DNA of 64,000 nucleotides, taken from NCBI RefSeq assembly GCF_000971115.1, contig NZ_BBLV01000009.1, positions 86,432 to 150,431 of the forward strand, in the 5' to 3' direction. The position numbers and the translations under genes are program-made. Shown here in pieces: positions 40,281 through 50,395 of this stretch (positions within the stretch are counted from its first letter, which is position 1; every line of letters starts with the position of its first letter). Below the pieces are notes generated by a model that was not told where the DNA came from, made no database searches, and was given only the letters and a program-made list of their open reading frames with translations. This DNA is from Demequina gelatinilytica. Lineage in GTDB: Bacteria > Actinomycetota > Actinomycetes > Actinomycetales > Demequinaceae.

Positions 40281-41591
40281 TCAGAAGAGGTCGGGTGAGG
40301 GGAAGTCGACGGTGTCTCCGCCTCCGCCGCCGGCCGTGCCGAAGATGCGGACGGTCTCGAGCTCCGCGTCGACCACGGTGGCGAGCCGCCGCACCCCCTC
40401 CCGGATCCGGTCCGGGGTGGGGAAGCAGTAGGACAGGCGCAGATGATCCGTGCCGGAGCCATCGATGTAGAACGCGCTGCCGGAGACGTACGCGACGCGC
40501 GCGGTGATGGCGCGAGGCAGCATCGACTTGGCATCCAACCCGTCGGGGAGCTTGACCCAGACGTAGAAGCCGCCGTCGGGCACGTTCCACGAGGCCTCGG
40601 GGATGTGCTCGCTGAGCGAGGAGATCATGGCGTCCCGACGCTCGCGGTACTGCTCGCGGAACTTCTTGATCTGACCCTGCCAGTCGAAGTGGTCGAGGTA
40701 GGTCGCGATCGCCATCTGCGAGGCATTGGACGGGGACAGGATCGCGGCCTCCGACGCGAGCACCAGCTTCTCGCGTACGGCATGGGGTGCGACGGCCCAT
40801 CCCACGCGGTAGCCAGGAGCGAAGGTCTTGGAGAAAGACCCCAGGTAGATGACCCCTTCGGGGCTCATGGAGCGCATGGCGGGCAGCGGCTCCTGATCGA
40901 AGCCCAGCAGTCCGTAGGGGTTGTCCTCGAGCACCAGCACGCCGTGGCGCTGGCAGATCTCGAGCACGCGGGGACGCCTCTCGAGCGACAGCGTCACGCC
41001 TCCGGGGTTGTGGAAGTTCGGCACCGTGTAGAGGAACTTCACCCGCTTGCCCGCGGAGGCGAGCCGCGTGAGCGTGGCCTCGAGCGCCTCGGGGATGAGC
41101 CCCTGCGCGTCCATCGGGACGTGGACCACCTCGGCCTCATGGGCGCGGAAGACGCCGAGCGCCCCCACGTAGGACGGTGCCTCCGCCACGATCACGTCGC
41201 CGGGATCGATGAAGATCTTGGTGACCAGGTCGAGAGCCTGCTGCGAGCCCGTGGTGACCACCACATCGTCCGGATGCGCAGAGATGCCCTCGAGCGCCAT
41301 GACGTCGAGGATCTTCTCGCGGAGGGCAGGATCACCCTGGCCGGAGCCGTACTGGAGCGCGACCTCGCCCTGCTCGACGATGAGCCGGCGGCTCATCTCC
41401 CCGAGCTCCTCGAGGGGCAACCCGCCGATGAACGGCATGCCGCCTGCGAGCGAGACCACCTCGGGTCGGCTCGCGACGGCGAAGAGAGCTCGGATCTCCG
41501 AGGCGCGCATCTGGTGCGCACGCTGCGCATAGGACCCGTACCAGGGGTCGAGGCGCGTTCCTTCGCGAGGAGTGGGAGTGCCGTCGCTCAT
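40281..41591 (-). CDS. PLP-dependent aminotransferase, class I/II (LysN/MocR-like without HTH)
   Basis: 436 aa, fold type I. The PLP Lys255 is in LGSFSKTFAPGYRVGW, with VPNFHNPGG and LEDNPYGLLG supplying other cofactor contacts. The closest recognisable group is 2-aminoadipate or branched/aromatic amino-acid aminotransferases that resemble MocR regulators without the DNA-binding domain. Amino acid and keto-acid partners are not readable. The message appears leaderless (CAGACT 6 nt before ATG 41591). It is followed by ddl. Confidence 0.88.
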   Translation of the reverse strand: MSDGTPTPREGTRLDPWYGSYAQRAHQMRASEIRALFAVASRPEVVSLAGGMPFIGGLPLEELGEMSRRLIVEQGEVALQYGSGQGDPALREKILDVMALEGISAHPDDVVVTTGSQQALDLVTKIFIDPGDVIVAEAPSYVGALGVFRAHEAEVVHVPMDAQGLIPEALEATLTRLASAGKRVKFLYTVPNFHNPGGVTLSLERRPRVLEICQRHGVLVLEDNPYGLLGFDQEPLPAMRSMSPEGVIYLGSFSKTFAPGYRVGWAVAPHAVREKLVLASEAAILSPSNASQMAIATYLDHFDWQGQIKKFREQYRERRDAMISSLSEHIPEASWNVPDGGFYVWVKLPDGLDAKSMLPRAITARVAYVSGSAFYIDGSGTDHLRLSYCFPTPDRIREGVRRLATVVDAELETVRIFGTAGGGGGDTVDFPSPDLF

Positions 41592-41656
41592 GGGCCAAGT
41601 CTGGCACGTGAGCCGAGGTCCAGAGGGCAGCCTCGTGGACCCCGGCCGCGCGAGCG

Positions 41657-42988
41657 TCAGGGGGCGACGGGAGCCCCGATGACCTCGTCGAACAGCTGGA
41701 CCAGCGCGGGCTTGGGGCGGGCGCCCACCACGGACTTCACCACCTGGCCATCCTTGAAGAAGCTCATGGTGGGGATGGAGGTGACCCCGTAGGCCATCGC
41801 GAGGTCGGGATTGGCGTCGGTGTCGACCTTGACCACCTTGAGGCGGCCCGCATACTCCTCGGCGAGCTCGTCCAGGAGCGGCGCGACGGCTCGGCACGGC
41901 CCGCACCAGGTGGCCCAGAAGTCGACGACCACGGGGACCGAGGACTGGAGAACCTCGGCGGGGAAGCTGTCGACGGTCGCGTTCACCGGCGCGGTCGGGA
42001 GCTCCGCGACCGGGGCGGGCGCCGCCTCCGCGGCCTCCGCCGGGGCAGGCTCGGCATCCGCGAGGGAGTCGAGGTGGTGCTGGGCGTCGAGGGCGGCGGC
42101 GCAGCCCGAGCCCGCAGCCGTGATGGCCTGGCGGTAGCGGTTGTCGACCAGGTCGCCGCACGCGAAGACGCCGTCGACGTTGGTCGCGGTGGTGCGGCCC
42201 GACACCAGCACGTAGCCCTCGGCGTCGGTGTCGACCACGCCCTTGACCAGCTCGGAGCGGGGCTCGTGCCCGATCGCGACGAACAGGCCCGTGGCGGCCA
42301 GCGTCGACTCCTCGCCCGAGACGCGGTTGCGTACGCGCACACCCTCGAGCTTCGCGTCGCCGTCGAGCCCGATCACCTCGGAGTTCCACACGAACTCGAT
42401 CTTCGGGTCCGCCTTGGCGCGGTCGGCCATGATCTTGGACGCGCGGAGCTCGTCACGGCGGTGCACCAGGTAGACCTTGGACGCGAAGCGCGTGAGGAAC
42501 GTGGCCTCCTCGACGGCGGAGTCGCCGCCGCCGACCACCACGACCGTCTGGTCGCGGAAGAAGAACCCGTCGCACGTCGCGCACCACGACACACCCTTGC
42601 CCGACAGCCGCTTCTCATCGTCCAGACCGAGCTCACGGTAGGCGGAGCCGGTCGCGAGGATCACGGCCTTCGCGGTGTACGTGCCGGACATGCCCGTGAC
42701 CACGGTCTTGACCGGGCCCTCGAGGTCCAGCGACGTGGCATCGTCGAACAGCACCTCGGCACCGAACCGCTCGGCCTGCGCCTGCAGGGTCTCCATGAGC
42801 TCCGGACCCTGCACGCCCTCCACGAAGCCGGGGAAGTTCTCCACCTCGGTGGTGTTCATCAGCGCGCCGCCCGCGGTGATCGACCCGGCCACCACCAGCG
42901 GCGCGAAGCCCGCACGCGCGGCGTAGATGGCAGCGGTGTACCCGGCAGGACCGGATCCGACGATGATGAGGTTGCGGGTCTCGCTCAC
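41657..42988 (-). CDS. trxB: Thioredoxin reductase-thioredoxin fusion (TrxB-TrxA)
   Basis: 443 aa in one uninterrupted frame. Residues 1-307 are NADPH-thioredoxin reductase: FAD motif [19 protein letters not shown], redox pair C136-A-T-C139, NADPH motif [12 protein letters not shown] and [11 protein letters not shown]. An Ala/Pro/Glu linker (about 308-338) joins a full thioredoxin domain with WCGPC (Cys362, Cys365) and the cis-Pro SIPT. The start is GTG 42988 behind AAGGAACC. Most relatives carry separate trxB and trxA here; Mycobacterium leprae has a comparable fusion. It supplies reducing power to ribonucleotide reductase and peroxiredoxins. Confidence 0.95.
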   Translation of the reverse strand: MSETRNLIIVGSGPAGYTAAIYAARAGFAPLVVAGSITAGGALMNTTEVENFPGFVEGVQGPELMETLQAQAERFGAEVLFDDATSLDLEGPVKTVVTGMSGTYTAKAVILATGSAYRELGLDDEKRLSGKGVSWCATCDGFFFRDQTVVVVGGGDSAVEEATFLTRFASKVYLVHRRDELRASKIMADRAKADPKIEFVWNSEVIGLDGDAKLEGVRVRNRVSGEESTLAATGLFVAIGHEPRSELVKGVVDTDAEGYVLVSGRTTATNVDGVFACGDLVDNRYRQAITAAGSGCAAALDAQHHLDSLADAEPAPAEAAEAAPAPVAELPTAPVNATVDSFPAEVLQSSVPVVVDFWATWCGPCRAVAPLLDELAEEYAGRLKVVKVDTDANPDLAMAYGVTSIPTMSFFKDGQVVKSVVGARPKPALVQLFDEVIGAPVAP

Positions 42989-43098
42989 GATGGTTCCTTG
43001 AGGTTGGGATGACCCGCCGGGCACGGCGGGGACGGCGTTTCCAGAACAGATGGTACGGGGACGATGTTCCCGTTCCCAGCGGCGTTCGCCGCCGGTGA

Positions 43099-44487
43099 TC
43101 AGCCGGATGGGTCCGGCGCGGGATCGAGCGACGCCGTCACGCCGGGGTTGGGGATGGACGACGGGTCCTGCTCGATCACGATGTCGGGATCGAGGGGCGA
43201 GTCGAGCCACCCGAGCGCCAGCATGACGGCGAAGGCGACACCGACGATGGCGACGGCGAGCACCACGCGTGTGCCGTTGAGAGGGCCTCCGTGGATCGCG
43301 CGCTCCTGCGCGCGCCGGTGGCTGCGTGCGAGGGGCGCGGAGCCGGGGAACCTCCGGTGCAGCGAGGCGAGGACCAGCTCCCATGTCCCGGGATCCCGGA
43401 CGCGGTTCTGGTCCGCGACCATGATCTCGAGCGTGTCGAATGCGGCCTCATGGCGATCGGCGGGCCGGTCGACCGCAGGGATGGACTCGGTGACACCCTC
43501 GGGCTCGGAGGTCGCCAGGGGCTCCTGCACCGCGGGCTCGGCGAGCATCGCGAGGACGGAGGCGTGAAGGCCGGGCTCCGACCGCTCCTCGGCGAGCGCC
43601 GCGTCGGCGTTGCGCTGGGCCGAGGCGAGCGTGTCGTGGCTGACGAGCGCACGGGCGGCGGCGCGCGCCTCCGACTCGCGCCGTGCCTCCTCCTGCGCCT
43701 TGCGCAGCGCGCGCTCGGAAGCCTCCTGCTCGAGGCGCGGCGTCAGCGGCAGCTCGTCCACCGTCGCCGCGAAGTCGACGAGCGCACGCGAGTCCGCCGC
43801 CACGAGCGCCGCGACCACCTGCGCGACGGTCGTGGGCCCCGTGCCCCGCAGCGACGCGAGCACGAGCGATCGGGCCTGGTCGGGAAGGCCGTCCGGGAGG
43901 TCGTCCGCGGTCGCCTCGGCGAGATCGACGCCGGTGAGCGCACGCACGAGCAGCGCCACGAGCGCCCGTGCATCGGCCTCCTCGGCCGGGACGGCGATGA
44001 GGCCGGCCGCGGCCGCGGTCTCGCCATCCACGCCGAGGCCGGCGACCACGACGCGTCCGCGCGGGGAGACGGTGATGCAGCTCGGCCTGACGAAGCCGTG
44101 GGACATGCCGTGCGCCCGCGCGACGGCGAGCGCACGCGCGGTGCCGGCGGCGATCGCGAGGGCGCGACGCGGGTCGATGCGATGCGTCGCGAGGACGTCG
44201 GCGAGCACCGCGCCGGGCACGTGCTCGATCGCGACGTAGGTGACGGGACCCTGCTCCGTGTCCTCCTGGCCCGTGGCGATGATGCGCGCGAGGCGGGGGT
44301 CGCGAAGGCGCGAGGCACGGGTGGCGTCGCTGCGGACCTGGGCCGCGCACTCGCGCGGCACCACATCGACCACGGTGCGTCGACCCAGGCGCGAGTCCTG
44401 CGCGAGGAAGCGGCTCACGCCGGGGATGTCATGGTCGATCTGCTCGAGCAGGGTGAACCGCGCACCCAGGACCGTGCCCGATCTCAC
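43099..44487 (-). CDS. Membrane-anchored pseudokinase next to murJ
   Basis: 462 aa. Residues 1-250 follow a Ser/Thr-kinase fold but catalytic residues are gone: the ATP-Lys strand reads TVVDVVP, the HRD region reads [13 protein letters not shown], and DFG is replaced by GLGVDG. An Ala/Glu/Arg coiled-coil-like region follows, then one membrane helix ([20 protein letters not shown], about 410-430) and a short acidic outer tail. In Mycobacterium tuberculosis the MurJ homologue MviN carries a fused pseudokinase that recruits FhaA; here the domain is a separate gene directly upstream of nothing but downstream of murJ. Start GTG 44487. Confidence 0.8.
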   Translation of the reverse strand: MRSGTVLGARFTLLEQIDHDIPGVSRFLAQDSRLGRRTVVDVVPRECAAQVRSDATRASRLRDPRLARIIATGQEDTEQGPVTYVAIEHVPGAVLADVLATHRIDPRRALAIAAGTARALAVARAHGMSHGFVRPSCITVSPRGRVVVAGLGVDGETAAAAGLIAVPAEEADARALVALLVRALTGVDLAEATADDLPDGLPDQARSLVLASLRGTGPTTVAQVVAALVAADSRALVDFAATVDELPLTPRLEQEASERALRKAQEEARRESEARAAARALVSHDTLASAQRNADAALAEERSEPGLHASVLAMLAEPAVQEPLATSEPEGVTESIPAVDRPADRHEAAFDTLEIMVADQNRVRDPGTWELVLASLHRRFPGSAPLARSHRRAQERAIHGGPLNGTRVVLAVAIVGVAFAVMLALGWLDSPLDPDIVIEQDPSSIPNPGVTASLDPAPDPSG

Positions 44488-44517
44488 CTGTTCTGTACCC
44501 CCGTGCTCTGTTCGCGA

Positions 44518-46224
44518 CTATCGTACGGTGCGGCGCAGACGGCGGAGGATCGGACCGAAGACGTCGCCGGCCTCGGGCACCCGGAGCACGCGCAGCAGCA
44601 GGAAGTAGACCGCGCCCATGAGCGGGATCAGCACCGCCAGCGCGCCGAAGGCGACCAGCAGGGCGTTCATCTTGTCGTCGAGGTCCGGCTCAGGGATGAA
44701 CCTCAGCAGCGACCATCCCACGACACCGGTGACGGCGGCGGCGAGAGCGGCGCGCAGGAGCACCGGGACGGTCCGCCGGCCGTCGAGGCCGCCGAGGCGC
44801 TTGCGTACGCCGGCCGCGCGCAGCACCACCCCGACCACGTTCGACAGGCTGAGCGTGAGGGCGACCCCTGCGGTCCACCACTCGCGAGGCAGCGCATCCT
44901 GGGCGAGCACCATGCCCACCAGCCATGCGATGGTCACGGGGATCTGGATGTAGAACACCGCGCGCCCGTCCTCGAGCGCGAAGAACACCCGCTTGAACAC
45001 GAGCAGCAGCGCGAGCGGAACCGCGCCGAGCGAGAGGGCCATGAGCACGTACGCGACGGACATGACCTCGTCGTTGGGCTGCACCGGCAGCGAGACGCGC
45101 ACGATGGCAGGGGCGAGCGCGAACAGCACGGCGGTGGACCACAGCGAGAACACGGTGACGATGCGCAGGCCGCGCACCGTGGTCTCGCGCAGCGCGGTCG
45201 TGTCCTTCGCCGCGGCGAAGCGCGCCATGGGTGTGCCGAGAGCGGTGACCAGCGACACGGTCACGAGCGAATGCGGGACCAGGTACAGCATGAGGGCGTT
45301 GAAGTACGCCGCGTTGCCCGCGATCGAGAGGTCGATCGCGCCGTCGACCCCCACGTTCGCGGATGAGGCGATGCGCGTCGCGACGAGCACGCCCACCTGA
45401 TCGAGCAGGATCGCGCCGAGCGCCCATCCCGCGACGGACGTCACGCCTCGGAGCTCGCCCTTCGGGCCGCTCCACACGGCGCGCCAGCGGTACCCGCCGC
45501 GCCGCAACGGCCAGATGAGGATCAGCGCCTGAGCGGCGATGCCCAGCGTGGCGGTGCCGGCCAGCAGCGAGATCTGCGCGGGTCCCCAGCCCCCGAGGCG
45601 CTCACCGGCGACGAAAGCGTCGTCCGCCAGGTAGCCGCCGTAGACCGCCAGGTAGATCGCCAGGCCGGCGATCGACACGATGTTGTTGAGCACCGGGGCC
45701 CACATGTACGGGCCGAACTGCTCGCGCGCGTTGAGCACCTGGCCGAGGATCGTGTAGACGCTGTAGAAGAACAGCTGGGGGATCACCCAGTAGGCGAAGC
45801 CGATCGCGAGCCCGCGCTGATCCGCGCTCCAGTCCTGCGTGTAGAGCTGCACGAACACGGGTGCCGCGAGGGTCAGCAGCACCGTGAGTCCGAGCGATCC
45901 GAACACGCCGAGGGTCACGAGCCGATCCACGGTGCGCTTGCCGTCGGGCCGTCGGAACGCGCGCACGATCTGCGGCACCAGCACCGCGTTGAGCACGCCG
46001 GCCGCGACGATCGCGTAGAGCGCGTTCGGGATCTTGTTCGCGACGTCGTAGGAGTTGCCCGCCACGGTGTTGACGCCGATCGCCGCCGCCAGCATGGCGT
46101 TGCGGGCGAAGCCCAGCGCGCGCGACACGAACGTGCCCGAGGCCATCACCAGGGTGTTGCGACCCAGCGACGCAGGCTTGCGGGCCTCCTCCGAGCCGGG
46201 GGCGAGCGAGTCCTCCTCGGTCAT
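44518..46224 (-). CDS. murJ: Lipid II flippase MurJ
   Basis: 568 aa with about 14 membrane helices. The MurJ N-terminus is LVMASGTFVSRALGFARNAMLAAAIG and the loop NSYDVANKIPNALYAIVAAGVLNAVLVPQIV is characteristic. It moves lipid II across the membrane for peptidoglycan synthesis. It lacks the intracellular pseudokinase tail found in mycobacterial MviN. The ATG follows the DUF6049 stop by one base, so the two are coupled. Confidence 0.94.
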   Translation of the reverse strand: MTEEDSLAPGSEEARKPASLGRNTLVMASGTFVSRALGFARNAMLAAAIGVNTVAGNSYDVANKIPNALYAIVAAGVLNAVLVPQIVRAFRRPDGKRTVDRLVTLGVFGSLGLTVLLTLAAPVFVQLYTQDWSADQRGLAIGFAYWVIPQLFFYSVYTILGQVLNAREQFGPYMWAPVLNNIVSIAGLAIYLAVYGGYLADDAFVAGERLGGWGPAQISLLAGTATLGIAAQALILIWPLRRGGYRWRAVWSGPKGELRGVTSVAGWALGAILLDQVGVLVATRIASSANVGVDGAIDLSIAGNAAYFNALMLYLVPHSLVTVSLVTALGTPMARFAAAKDTTALRETTVRGLRIVTVFSLWSTAVLFALAPAIVRVSLPVQPNDEVMSVAYVLMALSLGAVPLALLLVFKRVFFALEDGRAVFYIQIPVTIAWLVGMVLAQDALPREWWTAGVALTLSLSNVVGVVLRAAGVRKRLGGLDGRRTVPVLLRAALAAAVTGVVGWSLLRFIPEPDLDDKMNALLVAFGALAVLIPLMGAVYFLLLRVLRVPEAGDVFGPILRRLRRTVR

Positions 46225-46225
46225 G

Positions 46226-48202
46226 TCAGGCTTGCTCCTCAGGTCCGGTCTGATCGGTGCGCGTGTCCTTGCGGCCGCGCCGCACCGTACGGATCACGCC
46301 CAGCACGAGCATCGCGATGAGGCCCACCGTGAAGACGGCCGTCACCGCGGTGCCCCAATCGGCCCGCACGCGCACCGACATGCTCACCGGCGACGCGATG
46401 CTGCGGCCGTCGGTGTTGCGCAGCACGGTGCGCGCCTGGACGTTCGTGGAGGACACCGCCGACACCTCGACGGGCACCGTGGTGCTCGAATGCGCCGGCA
46501 CGGTCACGGTGGGCGAGTCCCGGATCTGCAGGTTGGCGGAGAAGGAGGTCATGTCGACGACCACGGTCGCCTCGACGTCGAGGTCGTTCACCACCGTGAC
46601 AGGCAGCGCTCCCTGGTCCGCGATGAAGTTGATGTCGGAGCCCGCCGCCACGTGCAACGCGCCGAGGGTGGCATCGACGGTGGTCTGCGCGTCGGTCAGC
46701 AGCAGCTCGCGGGCGAGCGTGTCCCCCCGCACCGTCCGGGCGAGCGGGGCGAGCAGCGCCGCCCCCCCGGGCCCCGTGATGTCCTCCGGGTCCTCCGCGA
46801 CCACGCCCAGGTCCGCGAGACGGTCGAGACGCGTCGCGATCCCCGTGATCGCGGGGCGGCCCAGGTCGTCCTCCTCGCCGAGCAGCTCCTCGAGCCTCGC
46901 GCCGCGCTCCGCCGGCTCGGCCAGCACGTCCTGCACGCTTACCGGGGACACGAAGGACGCGCTCAGGAGCGCCGAGAGCGCGGTGGTCGCGGTCGTGGCC
47001 GTGGGGCTCCAGTCGTCGCCCGTCCACACCAGGACGGGGCCGTCGTGCTGGGAGGCGGTGAGCGCTGCGGCCGCGGTCGCCATCCCGGCGGCTCCGGGGG
47101 TGAGGGACGAGTCGGCCAGCGCGAGCTCCGACAACAGCGGGTCGGGCTGGAGCAGGGTCAGCTTCCACTCGCCGGCACCAGCGACGCGCGTCGCCGCGAC
47201 GGGACGGGCGTCCGCGGCATCGTCCGCGTCCGGCACGACCAGAAGGGTGCGCGCGCCGTTCTCGGCCGCGTAGCGGACGATGGTCTTGTCCAGGCTCCCC
47301 ACCATGCCCAGCCACGGGAGGCCTGCAAGCTCGCCGGTGCCCGCCTCGGCGCCGAGGCCCAGCGAGTAGTCGAGGACCTCGGTGCTCTCGGCGTGGGCGA
47401 GCGACACGAGGTCGGGGTCCTGTGCGGGCAGCCGCAGCGTCGAGTCCTCGTCGATCTCGACGTAGCCGCCGTCGAGCGCCGACCAGGCCGTGCCGTCGAC
47501 CGCGAGCGTCACGCCCTCGAGCGCAGCCGCGTCCGCGACGGCGTCCACGCGGTCGGGCGTGCCGGTGGCCGTCGCGAGCGTCGCGAGGGAGAGCTCAGGG
47601 ATGTCGGCGTCGTCCCACGTCACGGCGCCGGTCATGAGCGTGGTGCTCTCGCCGTCGGCCCGCAGCACCACGCGGATCCCGTGCACGCCCCACGAGTCCT
47701 CCTCGAAGGGCAGGCGGCGGTCGACGGACGTGACGGTGACGGTGGACGACGTCCCCGCCTCCAGCCGCGTGAAGGTGTCGGGCTCCTCGGGCTCGTCGTC
47801 CGCGTCGGACCCGGGGGTCGGCAGCGGGGTGGCCACCGGGCTGGTCATGGTGACCCCGACATCCGTGCCGCCCACGCTGACCATGCGCGCGGAGCCGCCG
47901 GCGAGGAACTCCGCGAGCCCCTCGCGGCTCTCGATCGGCTTGCGCGTGACCTGAAGGATCACGCGGGCGCCGTCGACGGCGGTGGTCGAGGGGTTGGTGA
48001 CGGATACGGTCGCGTTCAGCGAGTCGCCCGGCTCCACCACGGGAGCGGGCGCCGACAGCACATCGCCGTCGAGCTGCGGCTCCTCCGTGTCGGTGGGCGC
48101 GGCCGTCGCGGGCAGCCCGATCGCGAGCGTCGCCAGCACCCCGGCGCCCGCAAGCGCCCGCCGCGCCGCGCGCGGGGCGCCGCGCATCGTCCCCCGGATC
48201 AC
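46226..48202 (-). CDS. DUF6049 family envelope protein
   Basis: 658 aa. A signal peptide (about 1-28, ending LPATAA) leads to a large beta-rich extracellular region with NEW1-like/Ig-like strands and an alpha/beta middle domain, then a single C-terminal membrane helix (AVTAVFTVGLIAMLVLGVI) and a short basic tail. This is the standard actinobacterial neighbour of murJ; its exact role in wall assembly is unknown. GTG 48202 overlaps the Nudix stop (GTGA), preferred over ATG 48187 for that coupling. Confidence 0.85.
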   Translation of the reverse strand: MIRGTMRGAPRAARRALAGAGVLATLAIGLPATAAPTDTEEPQLDGDVLSAPAPVVEPGDSLNATVSVTNPSTTAVDGARVILQVTRKPIESREGLAEFLAGGSARMVSVGGTDVGVTMTSPVATPLPTPGSDADDEPEEPDTFTRLEAGTSSTVTVTSVDRRLPFEEDSWGVHGIRVVLRADGESTTLMTGAVTWDDADIPELSLATLATATGTPDRVDAVADAAALEGVTLAVDGTAWSALDGGYVEIDEDSTLRLPAQDPDLVSLAHAESTEVLDYSLGLGAEAGTGELAGLPWLGMVGSLDKTIVRYAAENGARTLLVVPDADDAADARPVAATRVAGAGEWKLTLLQPDPLLSELALADSSLTPGAAGMATAAAALTASQHDGPVLVWTGDDWSPTATTATTALSALLSASFVSPVSVQDVLAEPAERGARLEELLGEEDDLGRPAITGIATRLDRLADLGVVAEDPEDITGPGGAALLAPLARTVRGDTLARELLLTDAQTTVDATLGALHVAAGSDINFIADQGALPVTVVNDLDVEATVVVDMTSFSANLQIRDSPTVTVPAHSSTTVPVEVSAVSSTNVQARTVLRNTDGRSIASPVSMSVRVRADWGTAVTAVFTVGLIAMLVLGVIRTVRRGRKDTRTDQTGPEEQA

Positions 48203-48744
48203 GGCGCGATCGCGAGCAGGCGCGCGGCCGCCTGCGCCATCTTCCGCTCGTTGGGGTAGGCGAGCTCGCGGGTGAGGTCCGCCACCGCGATCCAGCGGGC
48301 GACCTCGGCCTCGTGGTCCGGGTCGTTCTCTGTGGTGATGATGCCGCCCTTGGCCTCGAGGAGGTAGTGGTGCACCACCTTGTGCACGCGGCGGTCGTCG
48401 CCCGTGAACCAGTAGTCGATGATGCCGAGCGGCTGGATGATCTCCGCGGTGATCCCCGTCTCCTCGGCGACCTCGCGGACCGCCGCGATCTCGGGGGTCT
48501 CGCCCTCCTCGATGTGACCCTTCGGGAGGCACCACTCGAGGCGGCCCGCACGGTTGCGTCGGCCGATGCACGCGGCGTACGCGATGCCCTCCTCGACGCG
48601 CACCGCGATCCCGCCCGCGGACGTCTCGTTGCTCACGGGAAGGTGAGGCGCACGATGCGCCACCCCTTCGCGCCGAGGCCGGACGCCGGCGCCCTGCGGG
48701 GGCATCGGCACGGGGCCGGGACGCGGGACGGGGGGCGTGGGCAT
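48199..48744 (-). CDS. Nudix hydrolase (MutT-like)
   Basis: 181 aa. The Nudix box runs from Gly76 to Ile98 (GHIEEGE...REVAEETGI), complete. The first 38 residues are Pro/Arg-rich and unlikely to be folded. It hydrolyses a nucleoside diphosphate linked to another moiety; the substrate is not defined. TAGAGT ends 6 nt before ATG 48744, so the message seems leaderless. Head of the murJ operon, divergent from the CCA gene. Confidence 0.88.
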   Translation of the reverse strand: MPTPPVPRPGPVPMPPQGAGVRPRREGVAHRAPHLPVSNETSAGGIAVRVEEGIAYAACIGRRNRAGRLEWCLPKGHIEEGETPEIAAVREVAEETGITAEIIQPLGIIDYWFTGDDRRVHKVVHHYLLEAKGGIITTENDPDHEAEVARWIAVADLTRELAYPNERKMAQAAARLLAIAP

Positions 48745-48750
48745 GGCCCA

Positions 48751-48756
48751 ACTCTA
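48751..48756 (-). promoter_or_regulatory. -10 element of Nudix-murJ operon (leaderless)
   Basis: TAGAGT on the minus strand, 6 nt from ATG 48744; no ribosome site follows. Confidence 0.5.
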
Positions 48757-48845
48757 ACGACCCCGCGGGGGCGCGAAGGGAGGCGGGACCGGGGGCGCGG
48801 CGGTCGCGGCGGCCGCCCGGCCGCGGTGCGGGACCCTCCGTCTGG

Positions 48846-48851
48846 GACACT
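48846..48851 (+). promoter_or_regulatory. -10-like element of CCA gene (leaderless)
   Basis: GACACT followed by 6 nt and GTG 48858, matching the pattern of other leaderless starts in the window. Confidence 0.4.
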
Positions 48852-48857
48852 GGTGCG

Positions 48858-50318
48858 GTGACTCCCGCCTCCACCGACCTCCCCACGCTCGACGTGCTGC
48901 GCCAGCGCGCCGCCGGGCTGTGGGCCGCGCTGCCACCCGAGATCACGCGTCTCGCGGAGTCCTTCTCCGCCGCGGGTCACGAGCTCGCGCTCGTGGGCGG
49001 GCCCGTGCGCGACGCGTTCCTGGGGCGCTCGAGCGCCGACCTCGACTTCACCACCTCCGCGCACCCCGAAGAGATCGAGCGGCTGCTCAAGCGCTGGACC
49101 GGCGCGACCTGGGACATGGGCCGCGAGTTCGGGACCATCGGCGGCCGTCGCGGGGACCTGGTGGTCGAGATCACCACGTACCGCGCCGACGAGTACGACG
49201 GCGAGTCGCGCAAGCCCGTGGTGGCCTTCGGGGACTCGCTCGCCGGGGACCTCGCGCGTCGCGACTTCACCGTCAACGCGATGGCGGTGCGCCTGCCGTC
49301 GCTCGAGTTCGTCGACCCCTTCGACGGGCTGTCCGACCTCGCGGGCGGGCTGCTGCGCACGCCGATCGCACCCGAGGTGTCCTTCGGCGACGATCCTCTG
49401 CGGATGATGCGAGCCGCGCGCTTCGCGTCGCAGCTGGGCTTCGAGATCGAGCCCGCGACGTTCGCGGCCATGTCCGCGATGGCGTCGCGCATCGAGATCG
49501 TGTCCGCCGAGCGCGTGCGGGACGAGCTGGTCAAGCTGCTCCTGGGCGCGTCCGTGCGCGAGGGTCTTGCCGCGCTCGTCGACTCCGGCCTCGCGGCGCA
49601 TGTGCTTCCCGAGCTCCCGGCGCTCAAGCTCGAGGTGGACGAGCATCACCACCACAAGGACGTGTACGAGCACACCCTCACCGTGGTCGAGCAGGCGATC
49701 GAGCTCGAGACCGGCCCGGACGGTGCCGTGCCCGGCCCCGACCTGGTGCTGCGCCTCGCCTCGCTGCTCCATGACATCGGCAAGCCGCCGACCAAGCGGC
49801 TCGAGCCCGGGGGCGGTGTCTCCTTCCACCACCACGAGGTGGTCGGCGCGAAGATGGCGGCCAAGCGGCTCAAGGCGCTCCGCTTCGACAAGGACACCAT
49901 CAAGGCGGTCGAGCACCTGGTGTTCCTCCACCTGCGCTTCCACGGCTACACGGATGCGCGCTGGTCGGACTCGGCGGTGCGCCGGTACGTGGTGGACGCC
50001 GGCGCGGAGCTCGAGCGCCTGCATCGTCTGACGCGCGCCGACGTCACCACGCGCAACAGGCGCAAGGCGGACCGCCTGTCCTTCGCCTACGACGACCTCG
50101 AGCACCGCATCGCGGAGCTGCGCGAGCAGGAGGAGGTCGACGCGATCCGTCCGGACCTCGACGGCACGCAGATCATGGCGATCCTGGGCATCGCGCCCGG
50201 CCGTGAGGTCGGTGCCGCCTACAAGCATCTGCTCGAGCTGCGCATGGAGCACGGCCCGCTGGGCGAGGAGCGTGCGGAGGCGGAGCTCAAGGCCTGGTGG
50301 GAGGCCCGCCAGGCCTGA
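48858..50318 (+). CDS. cca: CCA tRNA nucleotidyltransferase
   Basis: 486 aa. The class II nucleotidyltransferase head has ALVGGPVRDAFLGR and the metal-binding SSADLDFTT, then RRDFTVNAMA and the RNA-binding EDPLRMMRA-type segment (here DDPLRMMRAARFASQL). A C-terminal HD domain has HHHHKDVYEHTL and LLHDIGKPPTK. It adds or repairs the 3' CCA end, needed for tRNA-Ile of this window, which does not encode CCA. Confidence 0.93.
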   Translation: MTPASTDLPTLDVLRQRAAGLWAALPPEITRLAESFSAAGHELALVGGPVRDAFLGRSSADLDFTTSAHPEEIERLLKRWTGATWDMGREFGTIGGRRGDLVVEITTYRADEYDGESRKPVVAFGDSLAGDLARRDFTVNAMAVRLPSLEFVDPFDGLSDLAGGLLRTPIAPEVSFGDDPLRMMRAARFASQLGFEIEPATFAAMSAMASRIEIVSAERVRDELVKLLLGASVREGLAALVDSGLAAHVLPELPALKLEVDEHHHHKDVYEHTLTVVEQAIELETGPDGAVPGPDLVLRLASLLHDIGKPPTKRLEPGGGVSFHHHEVVGAKMAAKRLKALRFDKDTIKAVEHLVFLHLRFHGYTDARWSDSAVRRYVVDAGAELERLHRLTRADVTTRNRRKADRLSFAYDDLEHRIAELREQEEVDAIRPDLDGTQIMAILGIAPGREVGAAYKHLLELRMEHGPLGEERAEAELKAWWEARQA

Positions 50319-50359
50319 GGCGGGTGTCCCGACCCGCAGGGGGCGTCGGCCGGATACGA

Positions 50360-50391
50360 GGCGGTCGGGACGGCGTCCCGTCCCGACCGCC
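50360..50391. terminator. Bidirectional terminator between cca and ald
   Basis: GGCGGTCGGGACG pairs with CGTCCCGACCGCC around a 6-nt loop between convergent genes. Confidence 0.75.
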
Positions 50392-50395
50392 CGGG

